Shown here piece by piece: positions 44,343 through 53,417 of a stretch of DNA of 64,000 nucleotides (the first letter of the stretch is position 1; the number at the start of each line of letters is the position of its first letter). The stretch comes from Flavobacterium denitrificans DSM 15936 (GTDB lineage: Bacteria; Bacteroidota; Bacteroidia; Flavobacteriales; Flavobacteriaceae). The position numbers were made by a program, and so were the translations under genes. The notes beneath the pieces are model-generated. The model was not told the origin of the DNA. It was given only the letters and a program-made list of their open reading frames with translations, and searched no databases. The stretch lies in assembly GCF_000425445.1 (NCBI RefSeq), contig NZ_KE384379.1, positions 124,001 through 188,000 of the forward strand. Reading direction: 5' to 3'.

Positions 44343-44350
44343 TATATTTG
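44343..44350 (+). promoter_or_regulatory. Promoter box TATATTTG of susC
   Basis: A perfect TAnnTTTG, 30 bases before the ATG at 44381. Its position excludes the TTG at 44348 as a start. Confidence 0.6.
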
Positions 44351-44380
44351 CTCAACAACCATAAAAAAAACCAGATTATT

Positions 44381-47300
44381 ATGAAAAAATTATTCCTTAT
44401 TTCATTGTTGGTTTTGTTCATTCAAGTGACATTTGGACAAACAAAAACAATTACTGGAACTGTTAAAAACAAAGCTGACGGTTTTCCCATACCTGGAGTC
44501 AGCGTATTGATTGAAGGAACTTCCAATGGAACTACTACTGATTTTGACGGAAATTTCAGCATTTCTGTAGCGCCAGGCCGAAGCTTAGTTTTCAGCTACA
44601 TGGGATCTGAAACACAAGTAGTGAAAATTGAAGGACAACAAAAGCTTAACATTTCTCTTGCATCTGCTACTGCAAAATTGGATGAAGTAGTTGTCGTGGG
44701 ATTCTCTTCTCAGAAAAAAGCAAACCTTACAGGTGCAGTTGCTAAAGTAGATGTAAAAAAAGCTTTAGGAAGCATACCTATTACAGATATTACAAAAGGT
44801 TTACAAGGTACAACTCCTGGACTTAATGTTACTTTTAATTCTGGTAATATAAGCAAACAATCAAAAGTTAATATTCGTGGAGCTGGAACTATTGTAAATG
44901 GTGAAGTTTCAGGATCGCCACTTATTTTAGTGGATGGTGTTCCTGGAGATTTATCAATGCTAAATGCAGAAGATGTAGAATCAATGTCAGTACTTAAAGA
45001 TGCTGCTTCTGCTTCTATTTATGGTGCACGTGCTGCATTTGGAGTTATATTGATTACTACTAAAAGTGGTAAAAATGCTAAAGGAAAAGTACGATTCGCT
45101 TACAGTAACAACGTAGCTGTAAGCAACCCAATTTCTTTGGTGCAATTTAATGACCCAACTTTAGAGCTTCCTGCAATGATTGAGGCACAAGCCAGAGCTG
45201 GAAATGCAAATCCAGAATCTTTTGGTATGAACTACAAAACATTATTGCCTGGTATCATCAACTGGAAGGAGAAGTATGCAGCAACAAGAGATCCTAACAA
45301 CAAAAATATGATTTTAGGAGAAGATTTCGACGTGATTGGCGGAAAAGAATATTTCTACAGAATTTGGAATCCACACGATGAAATGTTGAAAAAGAATTCA
45401 TTGCAAACACTTCACAACTTATCAGCTCAAGGTTCTTTAGGAGATAAAAGTTCATTCATTGTTTCGTTAGGACTTGCTAACCAAGAAGGTGTAATGAAAA
45501 TCAATACTGAAACCAACAAAAGATTCAATCTTAATCTTGGTTTTACAACACAATTGGCAAGCTGGCTGACAGGAGATTTTAAAGTATTAGGAACTTTCCA
45601 AGAATATGACTCTCCGTTCAACTACTATAATAGTGGTCTTGATACTACTGGTAATGGATATTTTGGATATTATATGCGTTGGGGCTCTTATTTCCCTTAC
45701 GGTACTTATAATGGCACTTATTTTAGACATGCACCTGGATATATGGAAAATGCAAGTCAAAACGAAAGCAAGTCAAATGATATGAGGATCAGCGGAAGAC
45801 TTACTGCTCAAATTACAAAAGACTTCAATATCGTTGGAGAATATAGCATCAACAACAATTTCTCAAGTCTAAAAATGAATGGTGGTCAAGTACCGCTTTG
45901 GGACTGGTGGACAAGTGCTGCCGACTTAGTCGCAGGAAAACCTACAATGATGGAAAGTGCAAATGATTTTGTTGCACAAGCTAAATCATCTTATACAAGA
46001 AATGTTGCAAATATCTTTGCAAATTACAGCAAAACATTTGGAGAAAGTCACAACTTTAAAGCATTAGGCGGTTTGAACACCGAATGGTATGATTTTGAAA
46101 GAACGTATGCTCGTAGAAATACACTTTTAGACAAAAACAAACCAGAATTTAATTTAGCTATTGGGGATCAATTTACTGCTCCTCTTAGTGCTAATGACAT
46201 TTTAAATCCAGGGTTATCAAGATATGCAATTGCGGGATTCTTTGCTCGTGTGAATTATGATTACAAAGGAAAATATTTATTGGAGATAAACGGGCGTTAC
46301 GATGGTTCGTCAAAATTCCCTGCTAATGAGCAATGGGGTTTCTTCCCATCTGCTTCTGTTGGATATAGAATTTCTGAAGAAGCTTTCATGGAAAGCACTA
46401 GAAGCTGGTTAAATGATTTGAAAATCCGTGGATCTGTAGGTTCAATTGGAAATCAAAATATCGCTAACAATGCCTTTTTACCAGTTATGACTAACGTTAC
46501 TACTAACCCTAACCCTTATTGGATAGGAAGTGGTTCAACTATTCCTCCAACTGTCAATCAGCCAACAAATGTTGATCCGAGTTTAACTTGGGAAAAAGTA
46601 ACTACTCAAGATATTGGTATTGATATCAGATTATTTAATATGTTAGGTTTGACTTTTGATTATTACCAACGTGATACAAAAGGAATGTTAGCCCCAGGTA
46701 AAACGCTTCCAGGTTCATTTGGTCAAGCTGCTGCCAATACAAACTCAGGAAATTTAAGAACAAAAGGTTGGGAATTAGCACTTAACTTTAACAAAGCAAT
46801 CAATCAAAATATTAGCGTTTATGCAGATCTTACTCTTTCTGACAATACTACAGAGGTAACAGAATGGAACAATTCGGCCAAATTAATAAGTACTTCTTCT
46901 TTTTATGCAGGTCAAAAAATTGGTGAAATCTGGGGATTGGAAACTGACCGATTAATTCAGACTACAGATAATATTGATGCAACAGGATTAATTGTAAATG
47001 GTGTAGATTACAAAAACATCAGAACTGGGGCATTTAAATTTGGTGCTGGAGATGTAATGTACAAAGACTTAGACGGAGACGGAGTAATCTCAAGAGGAGA
47101 CGGAACAGCTCTTAAGCCTGGAGATTTAAAAGTTATTGGTAACACAACGCCACGCTACCAATACGGAATTCGTTTAGGAAGTGCCTTATACGGATTTGAC
47201 ATTGATGCTTTCTTCCAAGGAGTTGGTAAACGTCAATATTGGGCAACTTCTGATTTGGTCTTGCCTTTCTATAACAGAACAGATGCGATGTACGCGAACC

Positions 47301-47665
47301 AAAATGATTATTGGACACCACAAAATACAGATGCATACTTCCCTAATCCATACCCTGGACACGCTGGAAATGCTTTTGGAACTTATGCCCCTGGATCTAA
47401 TAACTTTGTGGCACAGTCACGTTATTTGTTAGACATGTCTTATTTGCGTTTGAAATCTGTGACCCTTGGTTATACTATTCCTAAAAGCATTACTCAAAAA
47501 GCGGGGATTGATAAAATCAGACCATACATTTCAGCATTAAACTTAGTTACTTGGAAGAGCAGCAAATTACCAGTAGATCCTGAAATCAATGAAACTGAAG
47601 CAGCATGGGGAAGAACTTTCCCGTACTCTAAAACATGGTCATTTGGTATTCAAATTGCATTCTAA
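44381..47665 (+). CDS. SusC-like TonB-dependent outer membrane importer
   Basis: 1094 residues from the ATG at 44381 (MKKLFLISLLVLFIQVTFGQ, signal peptide 1-20). Then comes a carboxypeptidase-regulatory domain (ITGTVKNKADGFPIPGVSVLIEG), the SusC plug segment DEVVVVGFSSQKKANLTGAV, the plug (ITKGLQGTTPGLNV, NIRGAG, ILVDGVPGD, SVLKDAASASIYGARAAFGV) and a large barrel ending in a C-terminal aromatic (SFGIQIAF). It pairs with the SusD-like lipoprotein encoded 32 bases downstream, forming a TonB-driven importer for oligomers. From the locus, the cargo is predicted to be peptidoglycan fragments or disaccharides; no direct evidence exists in the protein itself. Confidence 0.95.
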   Translation: MKKLFLISLLVLFIQVTFGQTKTITGTVKNKADGFPIPGVSVLIEGTSNGTTTDFDGNFSISVAPGRSLVFSYMGSETQVVKIEGQQKLNISLASATAKLDEVVVVGFSSQKKANLTGAVAKVDVKKALGSIPITDITKGLQGTTPGLNVTFNSGNISKQSKVNIRGAGTIVNGEVSGSPLILVDGVPGDLSMLNAEDVESMSVLKDAASASIYGARAAFGVILITTKSGKNAKGKVRFAYSNNVAVSNPISLVQFNDPTLELPAMIEAQARAGNANPESFGMNYKTLLPGIINWKEKYAATRDPNNKNMILGEDFDVIGGKEYFYRIWNPHDEMLKKNSLQTLHNLSAQGSLGDKSSFIVSLGLANQEGVMKINTETNKRFNLNLGFTTQLASWLTGDFKVLGTFQEYDSPFNYYNSGLDTTGNGYFGYYMRWGSYFPYGTYNGTYFRHAPGYMENASQNESKSNDMRISGRLTAQITKDFNIVGEYSINNNFSSLKMNGGQVPLWDWWTSAADLVAGKPTMMESANDFVAQAKSSYTRNVANIFANYSKTFGESHNFKALGGLNTEWYDFERTYARRNTLLDKNKPEFNLAIGDQFTAPLSANDILNPGLSRYAIAGFFARVNYDYKGKYLLEINGRYDGSSKFPANEQWGFFPSASVGYRISEEAFMESTRSWLNDLKIRGSVGSIGNQNIANNAFLPVMTNVTTNPNPYWIGSGSTIPPTVNQPTNVDPSLTWEKVTTQDIGIDIRLFNMLGLTFDYYQRDTKGMLAPGKTLPGSFGQAAANTNSGNLRTKGWELALNFNKAINQNISVYADLTLSDNTTEVTEWNNSAKLISTSSFYAGQKIGEIWGLETDRLIQTTDNIDATGLIVNGVDYKNIRTGAFKFGAGDVMYKDLDGDGVISRGDGTALKPGDLKVIGNTTPRYQYGIRLGSALYGFDIDAFFQGVGKRQYWATSDLVLPFYNRTDAMYANQNDYWTPQNTDAYFPNPYPGHAGNAFGTYAPGSNNFVAQSRYLLDMSYLRLKSVTLGYTIPKSITQKAGIDKIRPYISALNLVTWKSSKLPVDPEINETEAAWGRTFPYSKTWSFGIQIAF

Positions 47666-47697
47666 ATAAGGTATTTAAAAATTAAAAAATAATCAAA

Positions 47698-49434
47698 ATG
47701 AGAAAATTAATAATAAACTCTAGGATAAAGCTATCAGTTGCCTTGCTTACTTTTGCAAGTCTAGCGGTTAGTTGCTCAGATTTTTTGGATACACCTCCTG
47801 AAGATGTGTTTACAGATGAAAATTTTTGGACTTCAGAAAACAACGTAAAAACATATTCTTGGCTAAACTACAATACCTTTAATGGGTACGGAAATAACGC
47901 CGGAACAACAGCCGACTTTTACTTTCATGCTACCAGTACATCACTAATCGACGACAACTTGGCCATGAACGTTTTCACTAACTTCCCTACAGCTGCTAAT
48001 GCAACCAGCGCTAACTGGAATGAGTATTACACTTTGATTCGTCGCTGCAATCTTATGTTGCAAAGAGTACCAAATGTTCCTATGGATCAGACAAAGAAAA
48101 ATCATTATATCGGCGTTGCAAAGTTCTTTAGAGCGCATACGTATTTCCGTTTAGCACAGCAGTTTGGCGATGTACCATATACTGATATGTATTTAGCACA
48201 AAGCGACCCTAACGTATACAAACCAGCTTTAAAAAGAGCTGAAGTAATAGACAACGTAATTAAAGATTTGGAAGAAGCAATTCCGATGTTATTAAACGTT
48301 GATGATAGCAATATTACGGTTAATAAATATACTGCTTATGCCTTATTAAGTCGTGTATGTTTAAGCGAAGGTACCTACAGAAAATACAACGCTGGACAAA
48401 ATGGAAACACTTATCTTCAAAAAGCAAAAGATGCTTCTTTAGCGGTAATGAATAATAACGCTTACAAACTAAATGCTGACTGGAAAGCACTTTACAATTC
48501 GGTTGAATTATTAGGAAATACGGAAGTAATTTTGGCTAAAAGATACATTAAAGGTGTTTTAGGAAATTCTGTACAAGCTTACACAAACACCTCAACTGTT
48601 CAAAACGGATTGACGAAATTTGCTGCAGAAAGCTATGTAACTACTAATGGCTTGCCTATCAAACAAGCTGGAAATGCTCAATATTTAGGTGATAATACTA
48701 TTGCGAATACTTTTGCCAATAGAGACCCAAGATTTGCTAAAGCTTTCAGTACAGCTGATTATGCGTATTCTGACAAACCTTTTAATGGTTTAACTTCTAT
48801 CACAGGATATGTATTCCAATTATATAACAATCCTGCTACATCAGGCACTGAGGTTACCACAATTGGACAAAATCAAATTGATGCTCCAGTTTTTACATTA
48901 AGCGAAGTTTATTTAAATTATGCAGAAGCATGTGCAGAATTAGGTACTGTTACTACCAACGATCTTAATTTATCAATCAATAAAGTGCGTACACGTGCAG
49001 GAATCGCTGTTTTGGCTACAGATGGTATAAATGCTACCGCTGGTGGCGTACAAATAAATGATCCACAAAGAACATCTGCATTAGAAGCAAAAACAGGAAT
49101 CGTTAATCCAATTATTTGGGAGATTCGTCGTGAACGCAGAATTGAATTCATGAGCTGGACAACTATGAGAAAAGAAGATCTTATGCGTTGGAAAAAAGGA
49201 GATTATTTGGATACTAATTCAAATCCAGATGTTACTTTAGGAGCTAGAATTATGGCCTTAATAGGAACAAACTCAAAAACAAAAGTAAATGCAGATGGAT
49301 ACGTAATTCCTTATGCGGCAGGTGTAACAAGATTATTTGTGTCACCAAAAAATTACTTAAATGCAATTCCGACAAATGATATCAATTTATACGCGGCTGA
49401 GGGAGTAACCTTAAACCAAAACCCAGGCTGGTAA
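47698..49434 (+). CDS. SusD/RagB-like surface glycan-binding lipoprotein
   Basis: 578 residues. A lipoprotein signal ends LAVSC (Cys near residue 26), followed by SDFLDTPPEDVFTDENFW, the classic SusD opening. TPR-like helices follow (YIGVAKFFRAHTYFRLAQQFGDVPY) and the C-terminal signature is present (EIRRERRIEFMSWTTMRKEDLMRWKKGD). It sits on the outer face as the lid of the adjacent SusC importer. A hairpin terminator follows, so susCD form their own transcript. Confidence 0.95.
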   Translation: MRKLIINSRIKLSVALLTFASLAVSCSDFLDTPPEDVFTDENFWTSENNVKTYSWLNYNTFNGYGNNAGTTADFYFHATSTSLIDDNLAMNVFTNFPTAANATSANWNEYYTLIRRCNLMLQRVPNVPMDQTKKNHYIGVAKFFRAHTYFRLAQQFGDVPYTDMYLAQSDPNVYKPALKRAEVIDNVIKDLEEAIPMLLNVDDSNITVNKYTAYALLSRVCLSEGTYRKYNAGQNGNTYLQKAKDASLAVMNNNAYKLNADWKALYNSVELLGNTEVILAKRYIKGVLGNSVQAYTNTSTVQNGLTKFAAESYVTTNGLPIKQAGNAQYLGDNTIANTFANRDPRFAKAFSTADYAYSDKPFNGLTSITGYVFQLYNNPATSGTEVTTIGQNQIDAPVFTLSEVYLNYAEACAELGTVTTNDLNLSINKVRTRAGIAVLATDGINATAGGVQINDPQRTSALEAKTGIVNPIIWEIRRERRIEFMSWTTMRKEDLMRWKKGDYLDTNSNPDVTLGARIMALIGTNSKTKVNADGYVIPYAAGVTRLFVSPKNYLNAIPTNDINLYAAEGVTLNQNPGW

Positions 49435-49461
49435 TTCAGTATATTCTGAAAGATAAATAGC

Positions 49462-49518
49462 AATACTGTCTCCGAAATTACATGTTTTGGAGGCAGTATT
49501 TTAAAAATATTCTTTTTT
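49462..49518 (+). terminator. Terminator after susD
   Basis: AATACTGTCTCC pairs with GGAGGCAGTATT with one G-U pair and a 15-base loop; a T-rich tail follows. It implies a separate promoter for namZ and the genes after it. Confidence 0.7.
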
Positions 49519-49693
49519 AAGCACATCGTGACAGACAAATAGACCGAATAAAATTTAAACCTGAATTATTCAGGCATACAATATCTCAGTTTTTAGATCT
49601 CCCCTAAATCTACCTAAAACATTCACATACATTCCAATAATATTTTAATTTTATTTAGTCCTTTTTTGCCTTTAACTATTAACTGTATTTAAA

Positions 49694-50887
49694 ATGATAA
49701 AATTTATAGCAAAAAGCGTTTTTGTTACGGCATTTCTATTCTGCATTCCGTCTCATTCTTCAACAGTTGAAACTACAAATGCAATGGAAATCAATGCTTC
49801 TGTGATTAAAACTGGAGCAGATAATTACGAAAAATATCTTCCGATTTTAAAAGATAAAAAAGTCGGAATTGTGACGAATCAAACTGGAATTTTATCTAAC
49901 AAAACACATGTAGTTGATTTTCTTTTAGAGAAAAAAATTGCCGTTCAGACTATTTTTGCTCCAGAACATGGATTTAGAGGAACTGCTGATGCCGGCGAAC
50001 ACGTTGTTGACGGAAAAGACCCAAAAACCGGGCTGCCAATTATTTCGCTTTATGGCGACAACAAAAAACCAAAACCAGCGCAATTAGCAGGAATTGATGT
50101 CATGATTTTCGATTTACAAGATGTTGGAGCGAGATTCTATACTTATATTTCATCACTTCATTATGTGATGGAAGCTTGCGCAGAAAACAACATTCCGCTT
50201 ATTGTTTTTGACAGACCAAACCCGAATGGCTCTATCGTTGACGGTCCGCTTTTGGAAAAAGAATTTACAAGTTTTGTGGGCATGCACCCTATTCCATTGT
50301 TACACGGAATGACAATTGGCGAATATGCACAAATGGTGAACGGAGAAAAATGGCTGAAAGATGGCGCGCAATGCAAATTAACTGTTATTCCATGTTTGGA
50401 TTATAAACGAACAATGCCTTATAGTTTATTAGTAAAACCATCTCCAAATTTGCCTAACGACCAATCCATAAATCTTTATGCGAGTTTATGCCTTTTTGAA
50501 GGAACAAATGTGAGCATGGGACGCGGTACTGAAACACAATTTCAAATTTATGGCTCGCCTTACTTAACTAAAACAAATTTCAGTTTTACACCAAAGCCAA
50601 ATTTTGGCGCAAAAGATCCTTTATACAATGGAAAAGAATGTTTTGGTGAGGATTTAACCAAATATCCAAAACTAAAACAACTTGAATTAAAGTGGCTGAT
50701 TAAAGCCTATAAAGACACCAGTGACAAAACAAAATTCTTTAATGGATTTTTCACCAAATTAGCAGGAACTAAAAAACTGCAACAGCAAATTGAAAGCGGC
50801 GTTTCTGAATCTGAGATTAGGAGCAGTTGGCAGAAAGACTTAGAAGCTTTCAAAAAAATGAGAACAAAATATCTGATCTATAAATAA
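49694..50887 (+). CDS. namZ: NamZ-like exo-beta-N-acetylmuramidase (DUF1343, GH171), exported
   Basis: 397 residues with a signal peptide (about 1-22). The DUF1343 hallmarks are GIVTNQTG, IFAPEHGFRGTADAGEHV with its Glu-His, SLYGDNKKP, DLQDVGARFYTYISS, FDRPNPNG, MHPIPLLHGMTIGEYA, SPNLPNDQSINLY and GTNVSMGRGTETQFQIYG. B. subtilis NamZ (YbbC) and its Tannerella counterpart release MurNAc from the non-reducing ends of peptidoglycan glycans. It would act in the periplasm after amidase and NagZ action. It heads the second transcript of the plus arm. Confidence 0.92.
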   Translation: MIKFIAKSVFVTAFLFCIPSHSSTVETTNAMEINASVIKTGADNYEKYLPILKDKKVGIVTNQTGILSNKTHVVDFLLEKKIAVQTIFAPEHGFRGTADAGEHVVDGKDPKTGLPIISLYGDNKKPKPAQLAGIDVMIFDLQDVGARFYTYISSLHYVMEACAENNIPLIVFDRPNPNGSIVDGPLLEKEFTSFVGMHPIPLLHGMTIGEYAQMVNGEKWLKDGAQCKLTVIPCLDYKRTMPYSLLVKPSPNLPNDQSINLYASLCLFEGTNVSMGRGTETQFQIYGSPYLTKTNFSFTPKPNFGAKDPLYNGKECFGEDLTKYPKLKQLELKWLIKAYKDTSDKTKFFNGFFTKLAGTKKLQQQIESGVSESEIRSSWQKDLEAFKKMRTKYLIYK

Positions 50888-51010
50888 TCCTTTATTTCAA
50901 TAATTTACTCGAATTCCACTATTTTTTCAATAAAATAGAGATTATTAATGCGAAAAAACGAAATCAATTATTCGAGAGAATATTGGTTTTAACAATCAAA
51001 AAAAAGAAAA

Positions 51011-51823
51011 ATGAAAAATAAAAATCCTGAAACTGAACAAGAATCTTTGTACAAAGATTTGGATCAAATGAGCGTGAAAGAACTTCTTACAAACATTAAT
51101 ACAGAAGACAAAAAAGTACCAAATATTATTGAAGAACAAATCCCTAAAATCGAAAAATTAGTTAAGGCAATCGTCAAAAAAATGCAGTTGGGTGGCCGAT
51201 TATTTTATATTGGAGCGGGAACTTCAGGAAGAATAGGAATTTTAGATGCATCTGAATGTCCACCAACTTTTGGAGTGCCTCATGATATGATTATCGGAAT
51301 CATTGCTGGTGGCGATACGGCTATTAGAAAAGCAGTTGAAAATGCTGAAGATGATACAGAACAGGCATGGAAAGATTTAGAAAAATTTGAAATTTCAAGT
51401 TTAGACTTTATCATCGGAATTGCGGCTTCTGGAAATACACCATACGTTTTGGGTGCTTTGAAAAAAGCAAAAGAACACAATGTAAAAACAGGAAGTATTT
51501 CTTGTATCAGCAACGGACTAATTGCTCAAGAAGCTGATTACCCAATTGAATTAATTGTGGGCCCAGAATTTTTAACTGGAAGCACTAGAATGAAATCGGG
51601 AACGGCTCAAAAACTGACTCTAAATATGATCTCTACTTCGGTAATGATTAAGTTAGGAAAAGTGAAAGGCAATAAAATGGTTGACATGCAGCTTTCAAAC
51701 GAAAAATTAGTAAAACGAGGCATCAAAATGATCATGGAGGAACTTGATATTGAATATGATTTAGCCGAAGAATTGTTGCAGACACATAAAAGCGTAAGAG
51801 CAGTTTTAATGGCTCAAAAATAA
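51011..51823 (+). CDS. murQ: N-acetylmuramic acid 6-phosphate etherase
   Basis: 270 residues, slightly shorter than E. coli MurQ. It is a SIS-domain protein: GGRLFYIGAGTSGRIGILDASECPPTFG, with the catalytic Glu in ASECPPT; then IGIAASGNTPYVLGAL, and VGPEFLTGSTRMKSGTAQKL. It cleaves the lactyl ether of MurNAc-6-phosphate, giving GlcNAc-6-phosphate and D-lactate in the cytoplasm. Both products have a candidate enzyme in the opposite arm: NagA and the FAD/Fe-S dehydrogenase. No helical MurR-type regulator is fused or adjacent. Confidence 0.96.
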   Translation: MKNKNPETEQESLYKDLDQMSVKELLTNINTEDKKVPNIIEEQIPKIEKLVKAIVKKMQLGGRLFYIGAGTSGRIGILDASECPPTFGVPHDMIIGIIAGGDTAIRKAVENAEDDTEQAWKDLEKFEISSLDFIIGIAASGNTPYVLGALKKAKEHNVKTGSISCISNGLIAQEADYPIELIVGPEFLTGSTRMKSGTAQKLTLNMISTSVMIKLGKVKGNKMVDMQLSNEKLVKRGIKMIMEELDIEYDLAEELLQTHKSVRAVLMAQK

Positions 51824-51891
51824 AATCAGCAGACCCAAAATGATTAAAATCTTTTATAGTTTTATAAAAGAATCAAACACCAAAAAACAAA

Positions 51892-53400
51892 ATGACACCA
51901 AGCACCATCCTTCTCTTAATTATCATTTATTTCGGAACATTGTTCTATATCTCACACCGAGTAAGCAAGAAAGACAGCGGAAACGAAGCTTTTTTTACCG
52001 CCAATAAAAATTCAAAATGGTATTTAGTAGCTTTCGGAATGATTGGAACGGCACTTTCTGGAGTAACATTCATATCGGTTCCAGGAGAAGTTGGTGCTGC
52101 AACTGGAGAGCAATTCAAATACTTTCAGTTTGTTTTGGGAAATGCGCTTGGTTTTATTGTGATTACAAAACTATTGTTGCCGCTTTATTACCGAATGAAT
52201 CTGACTTCGATTTATAGTTATATCGAGCATCGAATGGGCGTTTTTAGTTATAAAACTGCCGCTTCTATTTTCTTGATTAGCAGAACGATCAGCTCGGCTT
52301 TCAGACTTTATTTGGTGGTAATTGTTTTGCAACGTTTTGTTTTTGATTTTTATCATGTTCCGTTTGCTTTTACAGTTTTGATTTCTCTCTTACTTATATT
52401 TTCTTACACTTATAGAGGAGGTTTAAAAACGATTATCATTACAGATACTTTACAGACTTTCTTTTTAGTTACTTCTGTTTTCTTGACCATTTATTTCATT
52501 TGCGACCGAATGGATTTAAGTGCCATTTCCGCTTTTGAAGAAGTAAAAAACAGTAATTATTCAAAGATCTTTTTCTTTGATGATTTTATGGGAAGCAAAT
52601 TTCATTTCATAAAGCAAATTTTGGGCGGAATGTTTGTAACTATTGCCATGACAGGTTTGGATCAGGATTTAATGCAAAAAAACCTCAGCTGCAAAAACAT
52701 TGGCGAAGCACAAAAAAACATGTTCACTTTTACAGGAATATTTGTTGTAATCAATATTTTCTTTTTGAGTGTTGGAGCGCTTTTATATATCTATGCCAAC
52801 AAAAACGGCATTTCAATTCCTACAGATTTAGTGACTGGAAAACCAAGAACCGATTTGCTTTTCCCTGAAATCGCTTTAAATCATTTGGCACTAATTCCTG
52901 CAATTGTATTCTTATTAGGAATTATTGCAGCAACTTTTGCAACGACAGATTCGGCTTTAACAGCATTGACAACTTCTTTCTGCGTTGATTTTTTAGGAAT
53001 GAACAAAGAAGAAAACAGTCATAAGAAAAACACCGTAAAAATTAGACATTTGGTACACATCAGTTTTTCGGTTTTAATCTTTTTCATCATTCTTATATTC
53101 AACTCTATAAATGACAGTTCAGTAGTTGGAATGATCTTTAAAGTTGCTTCTTATACATATGGTCCTTTATTAGGATTATACGCTTTTGGCTTGTTCCAAA
53201 AAACAAGAAATGTAAACGACAAATTGATTCCGTTAATTTGTTTATTATCGCCTTTCTTCACCTTTTTAATTAATGAAAATTCGAAACTATTATTTGGAGG
53301 ATACGTCTTCGATAATGAATTAATCGTACTAAACGGTTTACTTACTTATTTCGGAATTTATATTACCAGTACACGTTCAGCAGAAAGAATCTCATTTTAA
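51892..53400 (+). CDS. Sodium:solute symporter (SSS family), candidate MurNAc importer
   Basis: 502 residues with about 13 hydrophobic spans, as expected of the LeuT-fold SSS family. It has the early GTALSGVTFISVPGEVGA segment and the MTGLDQDLMQKNLSCKN loop after span 6, both characteristic of this group. Bacteria that import MurNAc without a PTS use such permeases; Tannerella has one beside murK and murQ. Its position between murQ and the NagZ fusion argues for MurNAc, or GlcNAc-MurNAc, as substrate. No phosphotransferase domain is present, so a separate kinase is needed. Confidence 0.88.
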   Translation: MTPSTILLLIIIYFGTLFYISHRVSKKDSGNEAFFTANKNSKWYLVAFGMIGTALSGVTFISVPGEVGAATGEQFKYFQFVLGNALGFIVITKLLLPLYYRMNLTSIYSYIEHRMGVFSYKTAASIFLISRTISSAFRLYLVVIVLQRFVFDFYHVPFAFTVLISLLLIFSYTYRGGLKTIIITDTLQTFFLVTSVFLTIYFICDRMDLSAISAFEEVKNSNYSKIFFFDDFMGSKFHFIKQILGGMFVTIAMTGLDQDLMQKNLSCKNIGEAQKNMFTFTGIFVVINIFFLSVGALLYIYANKNGISIPTDLVTGKPRTDLLFPEIALNHLALIPAIVFLLGIIAATFATTDSALTALTTSFCVDFLGMNKEENSHKKNTVKIRHLVHISFSVLIFFIILIFNSINDSSVVGMIFKVASYTYGPLLGLYAFGLFQKTRNVNDKLIPLICLLSPFFTFLINENSKLLFGGYVFDNELIVLNGLLTYFGIYITSTRSAERISF

Positions 53401-53417
53401 TTGCCAAAAAACATTTC

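Noticed and set aside
44348..44380. TTG start for the SusC-like protein
   Set aside because: It lies inside the TATATTTG promoter box, and the signal peptide begins at the ATG at 44381.
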